A stretch of DNA of 64,000 nucleotides. Source: Hsuehochloa calcarea. Taxonomy: Eukaryota > Streptophyta > Magnoliopsida > Poales > Poaceae. Positions 22,421-34,782 of this stretch are shown here, one piece after another. The stretch spans positions 3,649,232 through 3,713,231 of the forward strand of contig CM070599.1 in assembly GCA_036346395.1 (NCBI GenBank). Reading direction: 5' to 3'. The notes beneath the pieces are model-generated. The model worked only from the letters and a program-made list of their open reading frames with translations. It searched no databases and was not told the origin of the DNA. Position numbers and translations under genes: made by a program. Within the stretch, counting starts at the first letter, position 1. Every line of letters starts with the position of its first letter.

Positions 22421-25400
22421 TGTCACATCCCCAAATTAATAAAGAGGATTATTATGCATATTCATTAGCATGCATCATGATTTCCAACATTTATATTAAA
22501 TATTTTATTTGGAAAATTTGTGAAAGGAATTAAACTTATACTATAATTGGAACTACAAATGGAAAGCCAAAACAAATGCTATTGAAATTCCCCTAGAATT
22601 AATTTATTCAAATACTACATTACTTATCATGAATTAATATAATTTTTTTTCCAAATTTTTGGAACTCAAAATGAACCTCAGCAAATTTCAAACTCCATTA
22701 TCAACTTATGCTTTTGGGAATTTGAAATATACCAAATAAATAATGAACATTGGGGTTTCTGAATTTTTATGGATACTAGGTCACCCCAGGAACCCCTCAG
22801 AATTATTTCACATTTTTATAAATTTTATTGCTATATTTTAGAGCCTGGTCAAACTAGGAGGTTTAAAATTCAAATCTGGTCAATTAGGAGCACTGTTCCT
22901 CGGGCTCAGACCTAGAGCACAGTAGTCCGACCGAGCCGCTTTGTGAACTGATTCGGCCGAACCAGTTAGAACGTGGACCGTCCGATTTAAATCGAACGGC
23001 CCACGAGCTGAGCCACGCGATCGCGCCGCGCCTCCCCGCGCTCGCTGACATGTGGGCTCAACTCCTGTCGCCTTCGTCTACCTCGCGCTGGCGCTCGCGC
23101 AGAAGCCAAGCGCCACGCGCCCGCCATGCTCTGCGAAGCTCCGTCTACGCCGTGACCGCACCGCCCTACCTGACCAATCCCCGAGCCTCACTAGCTCACG
23201 CCGCCTCTGTTCCGTCCCTCGGTTCCGTTTAAACTACCCCGTGCCCCCTACGCTTGGCCATTCTTCCTCTCGGCACCAGAGGAAGGAGAAGCTCGTGTGC
23301 TTCGACTCTCGGGTAAGCCTCGCGCCTTTCCCCTCCCTCTTCAATTCAGACCAATGGCCATTCCATTTTTGCTAATTCCAAACCTTACCGTGCCTTGTAG
23401 CTCCCGGAACGCGACCGTGTCTTTCTCAGCTCCGGTTCACGCCCAGAGCTTGCATCCGAGGACACCGCTGTTCTATCTTTGCCTCCGGTGAGCTACTTGC
23501 TAACTTTTGCGCGTCATATCATGTCTTTTAGCTCAGGGATGAGTTCCCCTCAACTAATTTTTGCAATGCATGCCAGGAGACCGTGTAATTGAGAGTTGAA
23601 CCAAATCGGCCGAAATCCAAACTTTTCGTCTCCCACTTTGATCCGGTAAGGCATTAGTCAATTCTTTGCTACCAGAGCACACCCTATAGATCTTTGAGCT
23701 ATCCCGAAGCTTCATTGTCTTCCTTGTTGCTCAGGGTGTCTCCTCCCGTTGAACCTTGCCCGCCAGTGGACCTCACCGTCGCCAAGCCGACTCGGTCATC
23801 CACTCTTCTCTCCAACTCTCGGGTAGCTCTCCAAGAGTCCCTAGATGCTCGTGCACCCGCTTTTGAACCGTTGCGAGCATTACAGCTGCTACACGCTTGT
23901 CGTATTGTACCCGCCGCTCCTCTCCGACGAGCCGCACAGAGCCACCTCGAGCATCGCCACCACCACCCAAAGTTGCGCAAGGCTATTGCGCAACAGTGTC
24001 GCTTAGCCGGCCTCGCCGTAGTGCGCGTAAGCGCCGGCGAGCCGCCGGCAATCGACGGCGCGCGTTGTCGGACGCGTCCGACAAGCGTAGCAAAGCCATT
24101 AAGGCTTGATTCGGTCATTAATTGTCTAATGATTGATTCTTGTAGTAAATGATGTCTTAAGAAAAGTAATGAGTCTATTACATGTGGGCCCGTGCGAAAG
24201 CGGAAGGGTAAGCTGCGGTGACAATTGGGCCTAGCCACTTAAACGCACGATCATCGTGGCTTGTGAACCGGTCATGGACCCGTGGTTCATGCACTATCTT
24301 TATAGCCGCCTCGCTTACATGCGGGCCCACTTGTCGATCGGAAATTAAATCCCGGGGTAAATGAGAAATGGCATTTATTCTGCACCCCACACGCCGATGG
24401 CTGCGGCTAGGTAGCGCTTGTAAGAAAAGTATTAATCGATTAAGAAAATCAGAATGTATTTATTTATGAACCAAAAATAGGATTTACTTCAAAATGCATA
24501 ACAAATTCATTTTAACTCCAATTTGGATGAAACCACTACAGTATTTTTCATTTTAGATGAACTTAATATTAAAATTGGTTTCAAGTATGTCTCTGTAACA
24601 GAGAATATTAAATTGGAAAATGAGCTATTGTCATCTTTATTTTTACAAAGAAAATGTTAATATCTTTATAAATTCATAACTAAATATTGAAAACTCAAAA
24701 TGAGTCAAACTCAACTATTCGGACTTGTAATCATATTGCCAATTTATCCATGTAATCATTATACTCACTACTACTCTACAAATTTTGCTCAAATATTTAA
24801 ATACAATGAACGATAATGATTCAAATTAAAATGGATTTTACGAAAGCAGAACTTGAACCCTTATAACTTTCACATGCTAAATCCAATTGAAGTGAATCTT
24901 CCACCTAAATTCATCTAAAATCATGAATTAGCTACTGTAGAAAAATCATGCATTTTTGAGTACTTTGAATTTTGAGTATTTCTCGGTGTTTATTCTAGAT
25001 TATACTTAAATAGATCCCAAGCCATCGATATTGACTTATACGCTCTTGAGGACAGCAGCTAGCATACCAGCAAGGCAAGCATCATTTGAACTTTCTTTTG
25101 CATCATATTTGATCCCAGTTTTTGTTAAGTTAGTGCAATGATATTTGCTTGCATGCTATTTTATTAATGTCGCTATTTTTGTGTGGAATAGTTAGATACA
25201 CCCTATTGTTTTGTCATTGTGGTTATCCTTGAATTACTCCATCTTGAAATGCTTAGGATAAGTTGTGTGACTTACGTGGTATGTGTTGCTTAGCCATGCA
25301 AGTCTAGAACGATAGTTTGATTGGCGGGAATAACCCGACAGTCTTGGGACATACAAACTTTATAACTTTTTTTTGGTTTATTTCAGATCTTCGTATCTGT

Positions 25401-26896
25401 TTCAAAAGTTAAAATTTTGTTATTTAAAATGAGATTTGGGTCGGACAAGTGGATGCTAGTGAAGGTGCCTTCGTGCGAGATTGGGTATGAGGATTGTCTT
25501 GTCTAGACCAACAAGGACCGAACTTTGGTAACGTCGTTGATTCAAGTACATTCGTGCTATCACATGCGGGTGGGAGCCGTATGGTTAAGTAAGGGAAGGT
25601 TTTATTGTGTTGAGCCCCACGGTGGTTTTGTGAGGCCATAGGGCCGTTAAACCCTATGTTCCTTGCGGTAGATAGGGCATATAGACCGTAACGTCTTATG
25701 TCGCCTAGGAGCCCAAGGTTGAGGACTTAGCATAATGAAATCTTCTTGCTAAAAATGACCATATCTTGATTTACAGTACCGGCATACCATAGGAAGTATG
25801 CTATTTTCGGAGGCATCCGGAGGCTTAACGGGCTAATCAAGTCGTGTGGGTAAAGTAGTACACCTGCAGGTATAAATCTATTCGAATAGCCTCGTCCTAG
25901 GTTATGGACAACACTTGAGTTCGGGAGTTACTATTGTTAGACTTTGACATATTTGTTTTGTGGAAAAACTTGGGATTGTCACGAATGGGATATTCATGCT
26001 TGTGTTGTAGCAAAGTGGACAGCCACTTTGTTAAATTGTGTACTTGTTGTTGTATCAAAGTGGACCGCCACTTTGACACTTTTATGATTCATTTGTGATT
26101 CATGTTATTACTTATTCATGAGCTTTACTTCTACTTCAAATCTGATTTATAAATGGGCACTTGGAAACTAGTAGGTGTAGGTTGTTAATTGTTGCGTCTC
26201 TTTTGCAAAACTAAGCCAATATGAGCCATCCTTTGGAACAACCTCTAGCATACTACTTTTTATTTGTGTAAGACTTGCGAGTGCACTTGTACTCAGCCAG
26301 ATGTTGGCTGGCCTTTTTGTTTTCTTTTCAGGTGAGGTCGATATCGAGCCCGATGAGCTCGTCAGTGCCGATTTAGGCGACACTGACGAGTAGTGCTAAC
26401 TTTTAACCCCAGTCGGTTGCCGATGGGTTATGGGGCATACCTTGCTGGACTTTTGGTTTAATTATTTCGCTTCCGCTGTTATTTATCACTCTTATTTGAA
26501 TTTGGCCGGTCGGCCGTTATGTAATAGTTGCAGACTTTGACAACTATATCGTACGTCTTTTGAACAATTAATGTATGAATGTTGTATGGATGTGATCAAC
26601 GTTGTATGAAGAGTATGAGCATATTGGTCGCTGATCTTGGGAGCCAATATGATCTTGTACTCGCTGTTCGTGGATTCCCATTTAACTCTTTAAGTGTCGT
26701 GTTTGACTGGTTAGAGAACCGACAATCATGTAGTGCTCGCAGTGGAGCAGCACGCATGATCGCTGAGGCTCTATTTTTGGTTGAACCTCTCACTTATATG
26801 TAGTTAAGTTGGAATCCATTTACTTGAGGCCTAGAGTTATGTCCTTAAGACCATGCTTAGTCTCGGTCTTAGGGAGATAACCCGGGGGTCCTCACA
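22421..26896 (+). repeat. 3' LTR of E2
   Basis: Colinear with the 5' LTR over its whole length, with the same structured 3' third: palindrome at 25878-25889, hairpins at 26279-26294 and 26358-26390. Many of the differences from the 5' LTR are one- to four-base insertions, deletions or word changes, not simple substitutions. Confidence 0.93.
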
Positions 26897-26901
26897 AAGA
26901 C

Positions 26902-29161
26902 TATGATTGAAAGGTAAACTAAAAAGAAGGTAAAGAAACTTCGCACTGATAACGGGTGGAATTTTGTTCTAATGAGTTTGAATCGTATTGCAAGACTGAA
27001 GGTATTGTCAGGCACTACACTGTTCCCCATACTCCTCAAGAAAACGGTGTAGCTGAGCGTATGAACAGGACAATCATTTCTAAGGCCCGTTGCATGTTGT
27101 CTAATGCAGGTTTGCATAAGCGTTTTTGGGCTGAAGTCGCTTCCACTACTTGCTATCTTATTAATCGATCACCCTTTATTGCAATTGAAAAGAAGACTCC
27201 AATTGAGGTATGGTCTGGTACTCCGGTAAATTATTCGGAATTGAAAATTTTTGGTTGTACTACTTATGCTCATGTTGATAATGGAAAATTAGAGCCTAAA
27301 GTTGTTAAGCGCATTTTTCTTGGTTATAAATTTGGTGTTAAAGGATGCAAGTTATGGAATCTTGAAACACATAAGGTTGTGATTAGCAGAAACATTGTCT
27401 TTAATGAATCTACTATGCTTCATGGTAACCTGCCTACTAATGTTCCTGTCGAGAGTGAGCAGAATTCAAGTGTTCAGGTGGAGCATTGTGTTGGTTCAGA
27501 TAATACATCAGATAAGGAAAATATTATTGTTCATGATGCATCTATTGTTGAGAATCCTCCTATTGTTGAGCAGCTACCACAACGGTCCATTGCAGTTGAC
27601 AGACCTAGGAGGAAGATTAATCCACCCAAGCGGTTGATCGAAGAAGCTAATATTGTTGCTTATGCTTTGAGTGTAGCAGAAGAAATTGAAGGTAATGCAT
27701 AACCTTCATCATACTCTGAGGCTATTGATTCCACTGATTGTAATAAGTGGATAACTGCTATGCACGATGAGATGGAGTCACTTGAAAAGAATGGTACTTG
27801 GGAACTAGTGAAATTGCCAAAGGAGAAGAAGCCTGTTCATTGTAACTGGATTTTTAAAAGAAAGGAAGGTATTTCTCCTACTCAACCTGCAAGGTATAAA
27901 GCAAGGTTGGTTGTTAAAGGTTATAGTCAGATTCAAGGTATTGATTTTAATGATATCTTTTTTCCAGTTGTGAAGCATAGTTCTATTCACACTTTACTCA
28001 GTATTGTTGCTATGCATGATTACGAACTTGAGCAATTAGATGTTAAAACTGCATTCTTACATGGGGAGTTGGGAGAAGATATTTATATGGATCAACTTGA
28101 GGGTTTTGTTATTACTGGAAAGGAACACCTTGTTTGTAGATTAAAGAAATCTTTTTATGGTTTGAAGCAATCTCCTTGGCAATGGTACAGGAGATATGAC
28201 TCTTTTATGCTCTCTCATAATTTCAAGTGATCTGATTATTATAGTTGTGTCTATTTAAAGATTGTTAATGCTTCAGCTATTTATTTGCTTCTCTATGTTG
28301 ATGATATGTTGATTGCTGCAAAAGATAAGCTAGAAATAGCAAAACTGAAAGCACAATTGAGTAATGAATTTGAGATGAAAGCCCTAGGTGCAACAAAGAA
28401 AATTCTTGGCATCGAGATTATTAGAGAGAGACAATCTGGCAAGTTATACCTTAGTCAATGAGGTTATATTGAGAAGGTCCTTCGTCATTTTAATATGCAT
28501 GATGCAAAACCAGTGAGTACTCCATTAGCTTCGCATTTCAGATTATCTTCAGCTTTATGTCCTGAGTCAGATTATGATATTGAGTACATATCTAGAGTTT
28601 TATATTCCAGTGCAGTTGGTTCTCTTATGTATGCCATGGTCTATTCTCATCCTAATTTATCTCATGCACTGAGTGTTGTTAGCAGATACATGGCTAATCC
28701 TGGAAAAGAGCATTGGAAAGCAGTTCAATGGATTTTTAGATATTTGCGTGGCACTTCTAATGCACATTTGCAGTTTGGGAATTCAAGAGATGAACTTGTT
28801 GGTTATGTTGACTCTGATTATGCTGGTGATTTGGACAAGAGGAGGTCTCTCATAGGTTATGTTTTCACAATTGGTAGTTGTGCTGTTAGTTGGAAGGCTT
28901 GTTTACAAGCTACAGAAGAATAATATATGACTATTTCTGAAGCTTGTAAAGAAGCTATTTGGATGAGAGGTTTGTACACTGAACTTTGTGGAGATAATTC
29001 TTGCACTAGTATATTTTGTGATAGTCAGAATGTTATATGCCTTACAAAGGATGAGATGTTCCATGAAAAAATAAAACACATTGATGTGAGATATCACTTT
29101 ATTCGATGTGTTATTGCTCAAGGTGATGTTACAGTGTGCAAGATAAGTACTTATGATAATA
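26902..29161 (+). pseudogene. CopT integrase C-terminus, RT and RNase H, broken
   Basis: Continuation of the CopT pol after E2. Integrase resumes with LRTDNG near 26940, then HYTVPHTPQENGVAERMNRT (27013-27072), which holds the third catalytic acid region. One frame change lies at about 26955. From 26956 a single frame continues, stopped only by nonsense codons at 27700, 28228, 28459 and 28921. RT motifs: NWIFKRKEG, QLDVKTAFLHGEL, LLLYVDDMLIAA (near 28290-28325). RNase H: GSLMYAMVYSHPNLSHAL, GYVDSDYAGDLDKRRS, and IKHIDVRYHFIR. The frame ends at about 29161, a few codons short of the usual copia pol end, where it fuses to DUF4220 flank. Confidence 0.92.
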
Positions 29162-29614
29162 CGTACTCGCTAGCAAGATAGCAGTAACTGCTATTGATAG
29201 ACCACTATTTTAAACTGGATCCGTCGGCGTAAAGCCTTCAGTTGGTGGAGACTCTTCCTACTGTGGCTGGCGTACCAAGTGGCCGACTGGGCCGCGAAAT
29301 ACGCCCTGAGCAACCTGTCCCTCGACAGCACGCACACGCGTAGCAGCTCGTCGCATTATGGGGGCCGTTCCTCCTACTGCATCTCGGTGGCCCGGACAAC
29401 ATCAGCACCTACTCCCTCGAGGACAACATTCTCTCGGGCTGCAAGCTGCTAAATGCTCTCTTGCAGTTCGGGGGAGCCTCAATTGTCCTATACAAACATG
29501 TATATATTGGCGGCAGCGGGACCTTGCGCTGGGCGACCCTCGTGATGTTCATCGCTGGTGTTGCCAAGTATGTGGAGAGGGCATTGCCGCTCTGGCAAGG
29601 CCACCTGGACAACA
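29162..29614 (+). pseudogene. DUF4220 copy 2, piece 1 (N-terminal part)
   Basis: 29166-29207 matches the leader of copy 1 (7355-7397). At about 29208-29212 the sequence jumps to the equivalent of 7640 (ATCCGTCGGCGTAAAGCC), so a deletion of roughly 245 bases removed the leader intron, the start codon and the first 30 or so codons. From there to 29614 it follows copy 1 to about 8037, with frameshifts. It ends at the left LTR of E3 after CACCTGGACAACA. The gene resumes at 38938 after E3 with the matching next codons. The piece cannot be translated from a normal start. Confidence 0.9.
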
Positions 29615-30564
29615 TGATGAGGACATGACCCCTATGGATACAACCATATTTGCTATGCTTGTTGTTCCAAGTACAAGAGCTCGTACGCTTCACTTAAATT
29701 ATCAGATGAGCTTGTTTTTAGGAGTGTCTTTAAATTATATGAGCTATATGATGCTACCTAATGATAATATATATATATGTGCAGCACCATGTCACTTTTG
29801 GTCCAAGACAAGCAAACAGTTCGAGCAGGACCCGTTTTGGAATCCAGCTCGGCCTCCAGAATCAACCTGATAACACCAACTTAAAACAGACATAGCTTTT
29901 GCAAACGGGGTCCGATTCGGGTGTTCTTGGGCTTGTTGGAAAGCTAACGACGAGATCTTTCCAACAGATCTAGCATAACCTCCAAATTCCTTCTGTAGAC
30001 TTTGGAATCATCAAAAGAAAATGCTATATCTCCGATTTGTGCCTTTTAATCATACCGGAATTGGCCCATATGCCGCCGGCCCACCTAGGGGAGTGGTTAC
30101 TATTCACATGAACAATAATCGGGAGTTTAGTCCCGCCCCACTATTTCTTTTAGATTTATGGCTCCTCATCCCCTATTTAAGGAGGACGCCCCCCTCCAGT
30201 TTCCTTGGATTTCGTTTGATTAGTTTTTCCATTGTGAAAACTCTCGTTCTTCGCTTGTGTCAACTAGACCAACCGTAAAGGACCTCTGCGAAATCCCACC
30301 TATTGAACTCAATCATATATTTGCAATTCAGATTGCTTTTTACCTCGTTCTTGCTTGCTTCTTCGGTGTATGCAGGAATTAATCTTCGTGATCAGGTCAT
30401 CCAGGTATTCGTGCAGGTTGATAACGACTTGTTGAGCAATTCAGTGATTGTATAGTTTTGAGCCTTGCGTGTTCGTAGCCAGGATCGTAAGATTTGAGCA
30501 ACGACTACCGAACTTATCGTTCTCATCGAAAGATCGGGCCAACAAACAAGGACCTTCGGGTTCA
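29615..30564 (+). repeat. 5' LTR of E3
   Basis: The sequence matches 37986-38937 closely along its length. It contains a block at 29881-29957 (ACGGGGTCCGATTCGG.. ..AAGCTAACGACGAG) that recurs in diverged form inside the element's leader at 35060-35134. A run of TA repeats lies at about 29768-29780. Confidence 0.9.
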
Positions 30565-30569
30565 TAAAG

Positions 30570-30581
30570 TGGTATCAGAGC
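30570..30581 (+). promoter_or_regulatory. primer binding site of E3
   Basis: TGGTATCAGAGC, an exact complement to the initiator-Met tRNA 3' end, five bases after the LTR. Confidence 0.88.
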
Positions 30582-30935
30582 TACAGTTCATCGGTGAGAG
30601 TTTCCATTTTTCTGGTAATAGATTCATTTTTCATACCTAGAGTCAAAAAAATTGCCAAAAGAAGAAAAATCGCATCTATTATCCATACCGAGCCCTTTGA
30701 GCCTTTGCAATTTTTTATTTTCAGTTTGCTTGTTGAATGTTTGATTGCATTGTCGTGTCTAGTTGCTGATCTTTTGTTCTAGTTATTGTCTAGTTGGTCG
30801 TCTTCTAGATTGCTTCTCTTGTTTTTCCTTTGCGTCGCTTAATCGTTCTTTAGGGTTTTTAGTTTTTGCATCTAAAATAGAAAATTTGTGGGCTAGAACT
30901 CCTCTAATATGCACCAAAAAAGAGAGAATACTTTA

Positions 30936-33900
30936 TGTGACGCCCCGTGTCATTACCCCTAGGGTAATCACACTTAGGCACACGGATTACTATTCGTCTG
31001 CCCGGTAGAACACCGCTCCGACGAATAGCAAGCTATTTTATCAGAGTTGCGCAGCAGAACAATAAGATAGAAACTGTACATCTTTATTACAGTAGTAGCC
31101 ACACAAGGCTAGGGTTCTTAATAAAGCTATTACACAACACAAAAGGGAGCTTCTCCACCTCTGGAGTCTGCTCTGGACTACCGCCCTCCTACTCGTCCCA
31201 CGAGTCAAACACGGCTTCCATCTCGCTCAGGTCCTCGCCGTCGGTGCCTTCTCCTCCTGCTGCTGCATTGGTACCTGCAAGTCCTTCGTCCAACTCGGGA
31301 TGGCTCCCGGCCGGACTAGGATCTAACAAAGGAGAATACTAACAAGGTTGAGTACAAAAGTACTCAGCAAGCATTAATAGCAAAAGATGCACTGCATGAC
31401 TGATCTCTGGTCTTTATCACAAATTCTAAAATCATCTCTTTCTGAAAATAAATCATTAAAACATTAGGTTGCATATTTTAATACTGAAAATACTACTAGT
31501 CACTCGGAGAGAAGAAAGACCCCCAATGGTTCCCGTAGACTCCAATCCAGGAGACTGGCCTGAATTCATGATTTGTATAGCACTGCGCAGGCTTGTACCA
31601 TTTTACCCATAGCTATTCTGAGCTCTCTGTGAACTGGGTCCATCGCATTTCCTTTGATGCGACTTGAGTTCGTAATCTGAGCGTTTTCGTGTTACGTGAT
31701 TAAGTCTCCACCCATTGTTTTTCGTCGGTGTCTGGCGCACCAGATCCTCCACCGAGTTCCAACAATGTTGGTTGAGGCGGCTCTCATCCGTGCTCAACAC
31801 TCCACCTTGGGACGGCTATCCTCCGTGCCCAACACTCCGTTAGGAGAACATAATTACGTAAACAGTAGCATTTTACGCGTACAAACAGGAAATGGTTGGC
31901 ACTGAATTTACAGCATCTGACCGAGTAAGAGTTTTGTTAGTCCTTATATTATAACCGTAGGTAAAGGGGTCCCACCTCTTACCATCATCATCATCATCGT
32001 CATCATCATTTTCCCTGCCAGGGCCCCCTTTACTCACATAGTAATTCTCATTCTCATCTCAGTTTTCTTATCTTTCTCACCATCTCAAACAAATTTGATT
32101 TTGAGAAATAGTTTTGATGCAATACATATATGATAGAGCAATATACAGTTTACATTTAACATAACTATATTTATGCTCAAAAGGATAGCCTGCCTTTAGA
32201 GTTGTAGGAAAGGTCGGCGATGGCGAATATCTTATCAGCTTCTCCTGTCGGCACTGGTTTGCCTTCTGTAGCAAAGCGGTAGCACGAATAATATATAAAT
32301 AAATACTTAGTTGAGTTTGAGTGATAATAGACGGATAAAATGCTAATACGATTCCTATGTTAGCCAAATTTTAATTTAATAAAACTTTTCGGAACCAAAC
32401 CCGGTTAGCACTCTCCCGCTAAAAATCGTTCTACGGCTAACTCGCTTAACAGCCGCGACGGCCTAGTTCACGCCCTAACGCTCGACAAACACTACCACTA
32501 GGCTAAACCGGTTTCTTAATCTTCTATATTCAAAAACCAAACAACTAGCTTCTAATCCTAATTTGTACTCACCTAATTACCTAATCCCTCTAATCACTTA
32601 ACTACCAACGCAACTAACCTACCGGCTAAACTCACCCAACCGGCTAAACCCCTCTCTAATCCTAACCCTAACCCTAATCTAACCCTAACCCTAACTCACA
32701 TACTCGGCTAATCACTTCTAACACTAAACTAACCCCTTCCTTAATCTACCCCCTAACCTAACCCCCTTCCCTAATCTATCCTACTCGGCTAATTCCCCCT
32801 CCCCCCTAATCTAACCCCTTCCCCCTCTGCCGACACAACCACCCCGCCGCCTCCCTCTCTCTAACCCTACCCCCCCTCGGCGCCGACGCCCTCTAACCCT
32901 CACTCTCCCTCTCACTCTCTCACGCCTCTCCCTCACCGCCGACACTCCCCTCTCTCGCCTCCCAGCTCTCTCTCGGGAATCTCCGCCGCCCTCGCCTCCG
33001 GCCACCGCTCCGGCCCCTCGGCGCTGCTCCCTGCGCCTCCTCCGGACTGCGCCATCTCCCTTGACTACGGCTCGGCCTCCTCCCGCTCCGACCTAACTTG
33101 GCTCAGCCCCGGCGCCGCCTCTACTCCCCTCCGCGGTGCCCAGGGCTGCTCCGGCCCGACCCGGCCCTACGCGGCTCGACCTCGCGCTCTCTCTCTCTCT
33201 ACCTCGCCTCCTCCGGTCGGCTCAGCGCCTGGCGCCGCCGTCTCTACCTTCTTCGGCTTCGGCCCTGGCCCGGCTCGGCTCGGCCTCCCGGCCGCTGGCT
33301 GCCTTGGCTTCCAGATCTGGCCCGGCCCGGTCTACTGGTAACCCAAGGTACCCTACTCCCCTAACCCTACTGCTCTGAGATGGAAAAGACTGAAATCTAT
33401 ATTGATGCTATTGAGATTTGGTGATGTGTGGATGATGAGCAATGTAAACTGATTTGCTGGGGTTTACCTTTTGATGGATCTAGGTTAGGGAGAAGGGATG
33501 GCAGTGCTGGCTTGGGCTGGTGCTCTCCCTTCTCTTCTGCTCCCTGGTTGCCTGGATGCGGCTGCTGGGGCTGACCTGGTTGATGCTACTGCCTGGTGGC
33601 TCCTCCTCTGCCCCTGGCTGCTGCTGCTGGGCTCGGCTGAGGGGAGCAGAGCAGGGGAGGTGGTTGCTGGCTGCTTGAGCTCCTGATCTTACCTTGCTCT
33701 AGGCAGGGGTGGCTACTGGCTGGAGGCTTTGCTTTGTATTGTGAATCTGGGAATGAGAACTGGCTTCAGGGGAGGGGAATGTATTCTTGTGTGTTCTTTG
33801 GGTGTGAATCAGGGCCGCTTTGCTTGGCTTCTTTGGCTCTCACTGGATAGTGAACTGGGGCGCTTTGTCTTCTTTGGGAGGGGATGTATTTGTGCTGGCT

Positions 33901-34777
33901 TCTGGAAGGGGGAATGCACTTGTCTTCTTTGGGGATGCATTTGTCTTCTTGACTGACCAGCATTCTTTATTCTGGGGGAATGCACCTCAGTCTTCTTTGG
34001 TATCTGTGCTTGATATTTCGCTCGCTGGCTGGCTTGCTCTGTGAGAGAGGCTTGGCTAGGGGAGCTGCATTGCTGGCTCTTGCAAAAAAAAGGGAATGCA
34101 TTTGCTGGTTGTGCTGGGTTGTTGGCTTTGCAAGGGCTCGGCTAAGGGGGATGGATTGGCAATACTGTTCTGGAATTGGTTGCTGCACCCGGTGAAGCTT
34201 GACTGAGGGTGTGGTTACCGGGGGTATGCACTGAGGGTTTATATTTGGGGTTTTGGCAAATGCAAACAGTGGGTGTTGGGTTCTAATAATGCCGGATGAG
34301 GAGACCCACAGAAGTGACAGATGTCGAAGGATCTTGGGTGGTCTGGATATCTTGGCGATCAAGGGGTCGACTAACTCCGGTTGGTCTGGGAATCTTGATT
34401 GCCAAGGGACCGACTACTCAGGGTACTCCGGATACTCTACTGCACTTCGGGAAATCTGACGGCCACTTTCTAAACTCTAACTTCTATACATTACTGCTCA
34501 CAAGAATACTCTCACTACGATTACTAACCGATTGCTGCTCTTCCTTGACGAGCGAGGAAAACGGATCGCGAGGTGGCTCGACGGGCAGGCGCTCAAGGAC
34601 AAGACGACGAGGAAACTGCTACTACAGACGGCAAGAAGAGAAGGCGGCTAGGGTTTTAATTACTTGCAGCCAAAAACATTGTAAATGCTTGTAAAACAAA
34701 TGTTGTAAAATCTTTTTGATGCAATGAAATGGAAATATTTTATGTTAACAAATATGCAAATGATGCGGGTTGTCACA
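30936..34777 (-). repeat. Solo LTR-C (3.8 kb) nested in the E3 leader
   Basis: Bounded by TGTGAC..GTCACA and a perfect 5-base duplication CTTTA (30931-30935, 34778-34782). The minus-strand orientation is inferred because the minus-strand start TGTGACAACCC resembles the other long LTRs and the shared hairpin GAGTAC..GTACTC (31350-31365) then falls near the LTR 3' end. A 9-base hairpin CTATTCGTC..GACGAATAG lies at 30990-31028. It also holds a CAT/CGT microsatellite at 31982-32010, a CCCTAA-like degenerate tract at about 32657-32697, CT-rich and GC-rich blocks at 32800-33360, and no recognisable gene. Both-ended duplication with a single LTR implies recombination between former LTR pairs. Confidence 0.85.
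31982..32010 (+). repeat. CAT trinucleotide microsatellite
   Basis: A short run of CAT with one CGT interruption, inside solo LTR-C. Likely polymorphic in length. Confidence 0.85.
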
Positions 34778-34782
34778 CTTTA

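Larger units (their letters stand above)
11922..26896 (+). mobile_element. E2: Ty3/gypsy chromovirus (Tekay/Del-like) with 4.5 kb LTRs
   Basis: A 14,975-base element with two near-identical LTRs of about 4.48 kb (11922-16396, 22421-26896), TG..CA ends, PBS at 16402, polypurine tract at 22407-22420, and a perfect 5-base target duplication AAGAC (11917-11921 and 26897-26901). Gene order is gag, protease, RT, RNase H, integrase, chromodomain, which defines a chromovirus. The LTR length and Met-type PBS favour the Tekay/Del clade; this assignment is inference. It inserted into the integrase region of CopT in the same orientation. High LTR similarity implies a young insertion, yet gag and pol carry many frameshifts. 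Confidence 0.95.
10118..29161 (+). mobile_element. CopT: Tnt1/Tork-like copia gag-pol body without LTRs, split by E2
   Basis: Plus-strand copia coding sequence in two parts (about 10291-11921 and 26902-29161), rejoined exactly by the AAGAC target duplication of the gypsy element E2. Without the insert it is about 4.05 kb and holds gag, protease, integrase, RT and RNase H in copia order. No LTR, PBS or polypurine tract was found at either end. The left side abuts the Harbinger remnant. The right side stops inside the last RNase H codons and joins DUF4220 upstream sequence at about 29162. Both ends therefore look deleted. Damage is mostly C-to-T type nonsense codons. Confidence 0.85.

Noticed and set aside
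32657..32697. CCCTAA-like tract that could be an interstitial telomere
   Set aside because: Short, degenerate, lacking the plant CCCTAAA period, and inside solo LTR-C next to other C-rich sequence.
33098..33378. GC-rich frames resembling a plant gene 5' end
   Set aside because: Within solo LTR-C, low complexity, overlapping frames, no continuation.
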